DNA of 8,438 bases from an uncultured Rhodospirillales bacterium (GTDB lineage: Bacteria; Pseudomonadota; Alphaproteobacteria; CALMVH01). Positions 1 to 6,385 of the stretch are shown one piece after another; within the stretch, counting starts at the first letter, position 1; each line of letters begins with the position of its first letter. Below the pieces are notes generated by a model. It saw only the letters and a list, made by a program, of their open reading frames with translations. It had not been told where the DNA came from and made no database searches. Position numbers and translations under genes: made by a program. The stretch spans positions 360-8,797 of the forward strand of contig CALMVH010000238.1 in assembly GCA_937873165.1 (NCBI GenBank), written 5' to 3'.

Positions 1-239
1 TCGGGGGCCTGGCGCATGATCTCCAGCGCCACGTACCCGCCCATGGACAAGCCGCACAGCGCAAACTGCCGGGGCGCCTGCTCCAGCGTGCGGGCCGCCA
101 TGGCAGGCATGCTGGTGTCGCGGGACAGGTCCGCGACCGAAACATTCATGAAAGCCGATAAATGGCGGACCTGGTGATCCCAAAGTGCCGCATCATTCAA
201 CAGCCCCGGTAACAGTACCAAAGAGTGGCTGTAATCCAT
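1..239 (-). CDS. Alpha/beta hydrolase, N-terminal part (runs off the window)
   Basis: The first 79 residues of a protein read leftward from an ATG at 239; an in-frame TGA lies directly upstream of that ATG, so no longer N-terminus is possible from the frame. A strand-plus-loop sequence LVLLPGLLND (residues 7-16) matches the first strand and oxyanion loop of alpha/beta hydrolases. GLSMGG at residues 63-68 is the nucleophile elbow, with Ser65 the presumed catalytic nucleophile. The Asp and His of the triad would lie beyond the window edge. There is no signal peptide, so it is probably cytosolic. The substrate cannot be told; esterases, thioesterases and MenH/BioH-like enzymes share this layout. 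It is divergent from the helicase gene, with about 100 bp between the two starts. Confidence 0.82.
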   Translation of the reverse strand, partial: MDYSHSLVLLPGLLNDAALWDHQVRHLSAFMNVSVADLSRDTSMPAMAARTLEQAPRQFALCGLSMGGYVALEIMRQAP

Positions 240-258
240 TCAGTACCTGAAGTGTTAT

Positions 259-286
259 TTGACTTTTGTGTAAAACCTACTACATG
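259..286 (+). promoter_or_regulatory. Candidate promoter for the helicase gene in the divergent spacer
   Basis: The spacer at 240-338 is noticeably more AT-rich than its neighbours. TTGACT at 259-264 matches five of six bases of the sigma-70 -35 consensus. TACATG at 281-286, 16 bases later, is a weak -10 with the two leading bases conserved. A start of transcription near 293 would leave a leader of about 45 bases. No convincing promoter was seen for the divergent hydrolase. This is inference from pattern only. Confidence 0.3.
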
Positions 287-338
287 CTCCAGCAAAGGAA
301 GCGTGAAAAAAAGTTTTCCGCCTTTATTGGACTTACTG

Positions 339-1853
339 ATGTCATTTTCAGAGTTGGGGCTTGGCGAAAAGCTCCTCGAGGCGATCCGGGATGCCGGGTA
401 TACGACTCCCACCCCGATCCAGGCGCAGGCCATTCCGTTTGTGCTGCAAGGCCGCGATGTCATGGGATGCGCGCAAACGGGAACGGGAAAGACTGCCTCG
501 TTCACCCTGCCGATGATCGAGCTGCTGTCGAAGGGCCGGGCCCGGGCGCGCATGCCGCGTTCGCTGATCCTGGAACCGACGCGCGAACTGGCCTCGCAGG
601 TCCAGGACAATTTCCAGACCTACGGCGCGCAGCACAGGCTGACGACCTGCCTGATCATCGGCGGCGAGTCGATGAGCGAGCAGACGAAGAAGCTGGAGCG
701 CGGCGTCGATGTCCTGATCGCGACGCCCGGCCGCCTGATCGACCAGATCGACCGCGGCAATATCATGCTGATGGACATGAAGCTGCTGGTGGTGGACGAG
801 TGCGACCGCATGCTGGACATGGGATTCATTCCCGATATCGAGAAAATCGTGGCGCGGCTGCCGAAACCGCGCCAGACCTTGATGTTTTCGGCCACGATGC
901 CGCCGGAAATCAAGCGCCTGGCCGACAAGTTCCTCAGCGCTCCGCAGGAGATCAGCGTGGCCCCGCCCGCGACCGCCTCCGAGCGCGTCGAGCAGTTCAT
1001 GGTGCGGGTCGGGGCGGCCGACAAGCGCGCGGCGTTGCGCCACCTGCTGAAAAGCGAGACGGTCAAGAACGCGTTCATCTTCTGCAACCGGAAGCGCGAC
1101 ATCGCGATACTGGAAAAGTCGTTGAAGAGCCACGGGCTGGACGCGGGCGCGCTGCACGGCGACATGCCGCAATCGGCCCGGCAGGAAACGCTGGATGCGT
1201 TCAAGCGTGGCGAGCTGACCCTGATGGTGTGCAGCGACGTGGCCGCACGCGGCATTGACGTGTCCGGCGTCAGCCATGTGTTCAATTTCGATGTGCCGCA
1301 TCATGCGGAGGATTACGTGCACCGCATCGGCCGCACGGGCCGCGCGGGCAATGACGGCCGGGCCTTTATGCTGGTGACGCCGGACGATCAGAAGCAGCTT
1401 GGCGCCATTGCCAAGCTGACGGGAATGGATATCGCCGAGATGAAACTGGACGATGCGGGTTTTGAAGCCCCGGCGGCAGGCGAAGCGGAGGATTCCGCCG
1501 AGCCGGGTCGTGGACGTCGCCGGCCGGCGCGGGGCCGCAATGCCGAACCGCGTGAGGCCAATCCGCGTCCTGCCCGGGAACCCCGTTCGCGCCGCGCCGC
1601 GAAACCGCAGGAACGAGCAGACGAAGAGGCCGCCGCAGACATGCCGCCGCCTGCAATCGAGCGGTACCAGCGCCCCGAACCGGATCGGCAGGAGCCTCGC
1701 CGGTATGCCGAAAGGCGCGGCCCGTCCGACCGGTACCGGCGTCGCGACCATGAAGATGACGATGCGTTCTCCGACGCTTCGGTTGTGGGCTTTGGCAACA
1801 ACATTCCAGCGTTCTTGAAAATTGTTCCCCGCCTTTCGCCGATCGACGATTAA
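339..1853 (+). CDS. rhlE: ATP-dependent RNA helicase, RhlE-like DEAD-box family (DECD variant)
   Basis: A 504-residue superfamily 2 RNA helicase that would unwind RNA duplexes using ATP during ribosome assembly or RNA decay. The motifs run in order: Q motif GYTTPTPIQ (20-28), motif I AQTGTGKT (45-52), Ia PTRELA (80-85), TPGR (129-132), motif II DECD (153-156) in place of DEAD, motif III SAT (184-186), motif IV FIFCN (246-250), motif V ARGIDV (303-308) and motif VI HRIGRTGRAG (328-337). A charged, Arg/Pro/Glu-rich disordered tail (about 375-480) ends in GFGNNIPAFL (484-493). The start at 339 is chosen because MSFSELGL is the usual N-terminus of RhlE-type proteins. The frame is open back to an ATG at 225, but that would overlap the divergent hydrolase start and add an unlike sequence. 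The ribosome binding site is weak. The RhlE subfamily is likely; the exact RNA target is unknown. Confidence 0.95.
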   Translation: MSFSELGLGEKLLEAIRDAGYTTPTPIQAQAIPFVLQGRDVMGCAQTGTGKTASFTLPMIELLSKGRARARMPRSLILEPTRELASQVQDNFQTYGAQHRLTTCLIIGGESMSEQTKKLERGVDVLIATPGRLIDQIDRGNIMLMDMKLLVVDECDRMLDMGFIPDIEKIVARLPKPRQTLMFSATMPPEIKRLADKFLSAPQEISVAPPATASERVEQFMVRVGAADKRAALRHLLKSETVKNAFIFCNRKRDIAILEKSLKSHGLDAGALHGDMPQSARQETLDAFKRGELTLMVCSDVAARGIDVSGVSHVFNFDVPHHAEDYVHRIGRTGRAGNDGRAFMLVTPDDQKQLGAIAKLTGMDIAEMKLDDAGFEAPAAGEAEDSAEPGRGRRRPARGRNAEPREANPRPAREPRSRRAAKPQERADEEAAADMPPPAIERYQRPEPDRQEPRRYAERRGPSDRYRRRDHEDDDAFSDASVVGFGNNIPAFLKIVPRLSPIDD

Positions 1854-1874
1854 AAAGTTTCTTTGACGTTGACC

Positions 1875-1930
1875 GGGCTGCGGGGTTGCGGCAAGGCTTG
1901 CAGCCAATGCGCCGCAGCCCATCCTTTTTC
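1875..1930 (+). terminator. Terminator-like hairpin enclosing the lptD start
   Basis: GGGCTGCGG (1875-1883) pairs perfectly with CCGCAGCCC (1912-1920), and a CCTTTTT run follows at 1924-1930. The 28-base loop contains the ATG of lptD at 1907-1909 and whatever ribosome binding site it has. A small inner hairpin, GGCT/AGCC (1895-1898 and 1902-1905), is possible. It lies 21 bases after the helicase stop. The form is that of an intrinsic terminator, but its long loop makes it weaker than a standard one and its position makes it able to block lptD translation. Confidence 0.4.
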
Positions 1931-4414
1931 CTGCTTGTTTGCTTGGTATTCCTAACGGGACAACGGCTGGGGTTTGCGCAGGAGTCAGCCTCCAACCCGG
2001 CGCCGCAAAGCGCGGGGAGCGCAGGACTTGCCACCCCTGTCTCCGCCGCACCGGCTGCGGCCGCGACGCCACCGGTTACGGGTAACGCATCTCCTCCCGC
2101 GGCCGGAGCCACGGCCGAGAAGGGTTTCGGCAAATCGGGTGCATTGCCGCAGAACGATCCCGAGCAGGCCGACAAGCGCGTCGTCTTGAAGGCCGACCGC
2201 GTTGCCTACGACCAGGATTTGGATACCGCCACGGCGCGCGGCCATGTGCAGCTGACGCAAGGGCTGCAGGTCCTGACGGCGGACGTCGTGACGTACAACC
2301 AGGATAACGACCAGGTTACGGCATCGGGCCACGTTGTGCTGCGGGATTCCACCGGCGATATCTTTTTCGGCGACTACCTGGAGCTTCGCAACCAGATGAA
2401 GGACGGGTTCATCGACCAGGTGAAAGGCATCCTTGTCGGCGACACGCTGATCGTGGGCAGCACCGCGACCCGCCGCGACGACCGGTACATGGATATCAGC
2501 AACGGCGTTTATTCGCCCTGCCAGCTTTGCAAGGAAGATCCGGACGCGCCGCCTATCTGGCAGTTGAAGGCGCGGCAGGTCGAGCATGACTCCGACGAGC
2601 AGGAGCTTTACTACTACGACGCGCTGTTCGAGTTCCAGGGCGTCCCGCTTTTCTACACGCCCTACTTTTCCAGCCCCGATCCCACCGTCAAGCAGCGCGA
2701 CGGTTTCCTGGCTCCCGAAGCCGGCGACAGCAGCCTGCTGGGCGCAACCATCCGGGACTATTACTATTACGGCATCTCGCCCCAGCAGGACCTGACTGTG
2801 GAAGGCACATATGCATCGCACCAGGGGCCGTTGCTGGGCGGGGAATGGCGAGACAGGCTGGACTACGGCAAGTTCATCTTCAGCGGCAGCCTGGCGGAAG
2901 GCGACGACCAGTTCGGCCCCACCAAAAACGACACCAATCCGGACAAGACCCTGCGCGGGCACATCTTCGGCCTGGGGATCTACGACCTGGACGACAACTG
3001 GCGCGCCGGCTTCAATATCGCACGCACCAGCGACGATACGTTTCTCAGGGAATATGGCTACAGCGACCAGGATGTCCTCGACAACCGGCTCTACGTCGAA
3101 GGGTTTTTCGACCGCGACTATGCGGTGGCCAATTTCTACGATGCGCAGGATCTGCGCCCCGGCCTGATCGAGGGCGCGCAGCCGGTCGCGGCTCCTTACG
3201 CCAACTACCAGGCTTTCGGCAACCAGGGCGAGACGCTTGGAGGCCGCTGGGACCTCAACACCGGCTTGCTGGTGCTGGCGCGCCCCGGTGGAGAAAACCT
3301 TGGCACGCTGGGCCTGACGGCGGAGGGCATCCCGGTCACGCCCTATACCACCGCGCAATTGCCCAAGAACGGCGACGGCGCCCAGAATACCGATCGGGTT
3401 TCTTTCAGCACCGGCTGGCAACGCACCCTGGGGGTAGGCGGTCTCAGCAACGAGGTCGACGGCCATATTTTTGTCGACGCCTATGCGACCAATAACCAGC
3501 CCAACCTGCCGGAAGATCCCGTGGATATCGACACGGGCGGCGATCTGGCGGGCCGTGCCCTGCCCCAGATCCACGACATCGCCAGCTATCCCCTGGTCAG
3601 CCCGACCTCGGATGGTCATTTCCTGGTGCAGCCGATGGGATCGTTCACCTTTGCGCCAACGGGCCTTGCCAACAACAATAAGATCCCGAACGAGGACAGC
3701 CTGGATCTGGAACTGGATACGACCAACCTGTTCGCGGCCAATCGTTTTCCGGGTATCGACCGCATCGAAACCGGCGCGCACGCCGCCTATGGCGTCAAGA
3801 CCGGGTACTACCTCGATTCCGGGGGCTACGCGACCGCTATCGTGGGCCAAAGCCGGCGGCTGTCGGGGCCCGATATATTCCCGACCGGCAGCGGCCTTCA
3901 AACGCCTGCTTCGGATTACGTGGCCAGCCTGCACATCTATCCCGGCAAGTACGTCAACGTGGGATACCAGGGCCGCTACGATCACGCGACCTTCGGCAGC
4001 AAGCTGCAGCAGATCAACTTTTCCTTCTCGCCCGACACGACCGGCACGACCACCATCGGCGGCAATTACCTATTCCTGAACAGCCTGCCGACGGTGAACA
4101 ACGACCAGAACCGGAACAATCTCAGTCCCTTCATCTCGCAAAAGATCGGCAAGTACTGGACCTTCACCGGCTCCGTCACCAGCCAGCTGGGCAGCATGGG
4201 CAAGATCCAGGATGTCTATACGACCACCACCTACCAGGATGACTGCCTGATCTTCGCCATCACGGCGCAGCGCGACCTCACGAACTCGGTCGGCGGCCTG
4301 ACCGGCACGACCATCTTTTTCCGCCTGGGCCTGAAGACGCTGGGCTTTCTGCAAAGCCCGAACATCGCCCCGGCCCTGGGCCACACCACCTCGACCACCA
4401 GCACCGTGCAGTAA
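1907..4414 (+). CDS. lptD: LPS-assembly outer membrane protein LptD
   Basis: LptD inserts lipopolysaccharide into the outer leaflet of the outer membrane, working with the lipoprotein LptE and receiving LPS from the LptA bridge. The 835-residue protein starts with a signal peptide (MRR, hydrophobic stretch 7-17, likely cleavage near GFA at 22-24). A low-complexity Ala/Pro/Ser linker (about 26-75) and an OstA/LptA-like beta-jellyroll region (about 89-200, with repeated strand patterns such as ADRVAYDQ and ADVVTYNQ) follow. The rest is a large beta-barrel. Cysteines 205 and 208 (SPCQLC) and 780 (YQDDCLIF) are the only ones in the mature protein. The segment NEDSLDLELDTTNLF (595-609) followed by NRFPG is a conserved LptD barrel feature. 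A TTG at 1886 is in frame, but the ATG at 1907 gives a standard signal peptide. It lies 53 bp after the helicase and 11 bp before rlmJ. Confidence 0.96.
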   Translation: MRRSPSFFLLVCLVFLTGQRLGFAQESASNPAPQSAGSAGLATPVSAAPAAAATPPVTGNASPPAAGATAEKGFGKSGALPQNDPEQADKRVVLKADRVAYDQDLDTATARGHVQLTQGLQVLTADVVTYNQDNDQVTASGHVVLRDSTGDIFFGDYLELRNQMKDGFIDQVKGILVGDTLIVGSTATRRDDRYMDISNGVYSPCQLCKEDPDAPPIWQLKARQVEHDSDEQELYYYDALFEFQGVPLFYTPYFSSPDPTVKQRDGFLAPEAGDSSLLGATIRDYYYYGISPQQDLTVEGTYASHQGPLLGGEWRDRLDYGKFIFSGSLAEGDDQFGPTKNDTNPDKTLRGHIFGLGIYDLDDNWRAGFNIARTSDDTFLREYGYSDQDVLDNRLYVEGFFDRDYAVANFYDAQDLRPGLIEGAQPVAAPYANYQAFGNQGETLGGRWDLNTGLLVLARPGGENLGTLGLTAEGIPVTPYTTAQLPKNGDGAQNTDRVSFSTGWQRTLGVGGLSNEVDGHIFVDAYATNNQPNLPEDPVDIDTGGDLAGRALPQIHDIASYPLVSPTSDGHFLVQPMGSFTFAPTGLANNNKIPNEDSLDLELDTTNLFAANRFPGIDRIETGAHAAYGVKTGYYLDSGGYATAIVGQSRRLSGPDIFPTGSGLQTPASDYVASLHIYPGKYVNVGYQGRYDHATFGSKLQQINFSFSPDTTGTTTIGGNYLFLNSLPTVNNDQNRNNLSPFISQKIGKYWTFTGSVTSQLGSMGKIQDVYTTTTYQDDCLIFAITAQRDLTNSVGGLTGTTIFFRLGLKTLGFLQSPNIAPALGHTTSTTSTVQ

Positions 4415-4425
4415 ACCCGCCCGGC

Positions 4426-5271
4426 ATGAACTACCGCCACGCCTACCACGCCGGCGGGCCGGCCGACGTGTTCAAGCACGTCGTGCTGATTGCCCTGATC
4501 GAGCGGATGAAGCGCAAGGATGCCCCCTTCATGCTGCTGGACACGCATGCGGGGATCGGCCTCTACGACCTGGCGGGCGCCGAGGCCGCTAAGACGGGGG
4601 AAGCCGCACAAGGCATCGGGTCTCTGCTGCCGAAGAAGCCCGCCACGGCGTTGTTGCGCGACTACCTCGGTCAAGTCCAGGCCAGCCGGCACGGCCTTGG
4701 GGATGCCTATCCCGGATCGCCCCTGATAGCCTTGGGCCGGTTGAGGCCGCAGGACCGCGCCGTGTTCTGCGAGCTGCATCCCGACGACCACGCCGCGCTG
4801 AAGCGGACGCTGAAGCCGTTCAGGGCCGCGGCGGTACATTCGCGGGACGGGTACGAGATGATCGGCGCCTGCCTGCCCCCGCCCGAGCGGCGCGGGCTGA
4901 TCCTGGTCGATCCGCCGTTCGAAAAGCCGGACGAGTTCGACAGGGCGCTGCAGGCCATCGCGGCGGGCCGGCGCAGGTTTCCGGGTGGCGTGTTCGCGCT
5001 GTGGTACCCGATCAAGGACCGTGCGGCGGTCTGGACGGTCTACGAGGCGGCGATCGCGTTGTTCCGGGGCAGTACGCTTGCGATCGAACTCATGACGGGC
5101 GCGGAAACCGACGGGCCCGGCGCGACCGGCCTGCGCCTGAACGGCAGCGGCATGCTGCTGGTCAACCCGCCGTATGGGATAGAAGGCGACCTATCCCCGC
5201 CCTTGCGCGAACTGCAGGCCCTGATCGCCCCGAGCGGCACCGTCAGTTTCGACCCGTTGACGCCCGAGTAA
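4426..5271 (+). CDS. rlmJ: 23S rRNA (adenine-N6)-methyltransferase RlmJ
   Basis: RlmJ methylates N6 of the adenine corresponding to A2030 of E. coli 23S rRNA, using S-adenosylmethionine. The 281-residue length is almost that of the E. coli enzyme. Hallmarks are the N-terminal NYRHAYHAGGPADVFKH (2-18), the AdoMet-binding DTHAGIGLYDL (39-49), YPGSPL (95-100), FCELHP (114-119), the catalytic motif IV DPPF (162-165) and ALWYPI (191-196), with GSGMLLVNPP (240-249) near the end. No signal peptide or membrane segment is present, so the enzyme is cytosolic. The gene begins 11 bp after the lptD stop and is almost certainly co-transcribed with it, although the ribosome binding site is poor. Start choice is firm because the conserved family N-terminus begins at residue 2. 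Confidence 0.96.
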   Translation: MNYRHAYHAGGPADVFKHVVLIALIERMKRKDAPFMLLDTHAGIGLYDLAGAEAAKTGEAAQGIGSLLPKKPATALLRDYLGQVQASRHGLGDAYPGSPLIALGRLRPQDRAVFCELHPDDHAALKRTLKPFRAAAVHSRDGYEMIGACLPPPERRGLILVDPPFEKPDEFDRALQAIAAGRRRFPGGVFALWYPIKDRAAVWTVYEAAIALFRGSTLAIELMTGAETDGPGATGLRLNGSGMLLVNPPYGIEGDLSPPLRELQALIAPSGTVSFDPLTPE

Positions 5272-5301
5272 GCGGGCGCAAACCGCACTGGAAACGCCCG
5301 C
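5272..5301 (+). terminator. GC-rich hairpin after rlmJ
   Basis: GCGGGCG (5272-5278), directly after the rlmJ stop, pairs with CGCCCGC (5295-5301) across a 16-base loop. An alternative short stem CGCG/CGCG (5299-5302 and 5307-5310) competes with it. No T run follows, so it is not a canonical intrinsic terminator. It may only protect the 3' end of the mRNA, and read-through into the tRNA gene is possible. Confidence 0.25.
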
Positions 5302-5328
5302 GCAAACGCGCTACAACCACCCCGCGCC

Positions 5329-5405
5329 GCGCCCGTAGCTCAGCAGGATAGAGCGCAGGATTCCTAATCCTGAGGCCATGGGTTCGAATCCCGTCGGGCG
5401 CACCA
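5329..5405 (+). tRNA. tRNA-Arg (anticodon CCT)
   Basis: A complete 77-base cloverleaf can be folded by eye. The acceptor stem GCGCCCG/CGGGCGC is perfect (5329-5335 with 5395-5401). The D arm is GCTC/GAGC. The anticodon arm CAGGA/TCCTG encloses the loop TTCCTAA with anticodon CCT, reading AGG arginine codons. The variable loop is AGGCC. The T arm ATGGG/CCCGT has one T-G wobble and encloses TTCGAAT. The CCA tail is encoded (5403-5405). No promoter is evident in the GC-rich 5302-5328, so it may be transcribed with rlmJ. The G+C content drops right after it, consistent with use as an integration target. Confidence 0.97.
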
Positions 5406-5406
5406 T
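5397..5406 (+). repeat. Copy 1 of GGCGCACCAT at the tRNA-Arg 3' end (candidate att)
   Basis: The last nine bases of the tRNA gene plus one base, GGCGCACCAT, recur identically at 6820-6829. Tyrosine integrases commonly recombine at tRNA 3' ends and leave such duplications. This one is short and no integrase is visible, so the attachment-site reading is tentative. Confidence 0.35.
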
Positions 5407-5495
5407 CTTCGGTAAATCGCCGTATTAAGACAGTTCCAAATCACACGGCTTACCAAAGACGGGTACACTGCTGTCCAACGCGGCCTCTATGTACC

Positions 5496-5524
5496 TTGAC
5501 AAAGTTCTTGTAATGTTCTACTCT
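5496..5524 (+). promoter_or_regulatory. Sigma-70-like promoter of the accessory gene pair
   Basis: TTGACA at 5496-5501 is a perfect -35 consensus. A 17-base spacer leads to TACTCT (5519-5524), a -10 that keeps the first, second and last bases of TATAAT. Transcription would begin near 5531, about 9 bases before the Shine-Dalgarno, leaving a leader of about 20 bases. The spacer between the tRNA and this promoter (5406-5495) shows nothing else I can support. Confidence 0.45.
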
Positions 5525-5539
5525 TCATACCACAAATTT

Positions 5540-5545
5540 GGAGGA
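5540..5545 (+). promoter_or_regulatory. Strong Shine-Dalgarno GGAGGA that fixes the GH73 gene start
   Basis: GGAGGA ends six bases before the ATG at 5552. The frame is open back to an ATG at 5489, but that codon has no comparable site and lies upstream of the likely promoter -35 box, so 5552 is the start. Confidence 0.8.
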
Positions 5546-5551
5546 CGTTGC

Positions 5552-6385
5552 ATGACCCATGCAGAGGAAATGGAAGATCTTGGATTTGATATCGATACCG
5601 GTTCGGTTCGTAAGGGTCGAGTGTTGATGCAGAACACCGGTGTTGGTCCGGTTTTCCTCAGCCTTGGTCCGACGGAGGGACAATCGTCAGAGGATTACAA
5701 CCAGTTCTTTCATGCCCAATGCGAGCGCATTTTTAAAATTGCAGAACGGGGTGGCTTGCTTAAAACTGGTTACAATCCCGATCAGCCGCGCATACCGGCG
5801 GAACAGGCCGGTGGCGGCGAGTGGACCAACGGTAATCACGGTAACGAAACTGCTTCCGATGCTGGTTTTTTGGAAGATGCCGCTGCCCAGTGGTGGCCAA
5901 CGCCGGCTGATAAGCAACGGTTCGTCGATGCACATTTGGCCGCTGCCCAGAAAGCTGCTGATAGACTCGGTGTTCCAGTAGAAAACGTTTTAGGTTTAGC
6001 GGCCCTGGAAGCGCAGTGGGGACATTCTAGGTTTGCCGTTGAAGGAAATAATTTTTTCAACCTACACGCAGGCTCTTCGTATGCAACAGGTTCAATAAAG
6101 GCCCGACAGAGCAATAACCGTGTTGCAACGTTCGACAGTCCCGAAGATAGTTTTCACTCATTTTCTACCGATATGGCAGGGATCGTAAAGAGCAAGCAAA
6201 GGCCGGAAGACTTTGCTGCGGCATTACAAAATGCCGGAAAGTTCGGCATTGATCCGACTACAGGCAGCAAAATTCCAACCTTCGTCAGCGACACTGCCGG
6301 CACAATAAAAGGTCTTCGGATCTATATTCACCATAACAGTCTATGGTACGCATTTTCAATCAATATAGTCTTGTTTCAGCAGTAA
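5552..6385 (+). CDS. Putative peptidoglycan hydrolase (glucosaminidase, GH73-like), candidate secreted toxin
   Basis: A 277-residue protein without signal peptide. Residues 1-72 are an unrecognised N-terminal region. Residues 77-92 carry DQPRIPAEQAGGGEWT, a motif type I associate with phage-derived and polymorphic-toxin proteins. Residues about 122-256 resemble the glucosaminidase domain of FlgJ-type and GH73 enzymes. That region has a helix starting DAHLAAAQKAADRLGVP, then LAALEAQWGHSR with Glu153 as the expected catalytic acid, and GNNFFNLHAG (165-174). Further along are the FDSPEDSFHSF and ALQNAGKFGIDP segments typical of the fold. Such enzymes cleave the glycan strands of peptidoglycan in the periplasm. 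With no signal peptide it would need a toxin-delivery or lysis route, none of which is in the window. The last about 20 residues, rich in aromatic and aliphatic residues, overlap the next gene. AT-rich composition suggests horizontal transfer. Alternatives are an endolysin or a domesticated phage enzyme. Confidence 0.82.
   Translation: MTHAEEMEDLGFDIDTGSVRKGRVLMQNTGVGPVFLSLGPTEGQSSEDYNQFFHAQCERIFKIAERGGLLKTGYNPDQPRIPAEQAGGGEWTNGNHGNETASDAGFLEDAAAQWWPTPADKQRFVDAHLAAAQKAADRLGVPVENVLGLAALEAQWGHSRFAVEGNNFFNLHAGSSYATGSIKARQSNNRVATFDSPEDSFHSFSTDMAGIVKSKQRPEDFAAALQNAGKFGIDPTTGSKIPTFVSDTAGTIKGLRIYIHHNSLWYAFSINIVLFQQ

Noticed and set aside
225..338. N-terminal extension of the helicase to an ATG at 225
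   Set aside because: It would overlap the start of the divergent hydrolase, includes the likely promoter, and adds 38 residues unlike any RhlE N-terminus; MSFSELGL at 339 is the family start.
348..2072. Long open frame (574 residues) antisense to the helicase
   Set aside because: It mirrors the real gene in GC-rich DNA; its translation is Arg/His/Ala-rich without domains, while the plus-strand gene has every helicase motif.
1985..3985. 666-residue open frame antisense to lptD
   Set aside because: Shadow of third-position GC bias in lptD; no recognisable domain or signal.
5489..5551. Longer start for the GH73 protein at 5489
   Set aside because: No ribosome binding site there, and the perfect -35 box lies inside it; GGAGGA precedes 5552.
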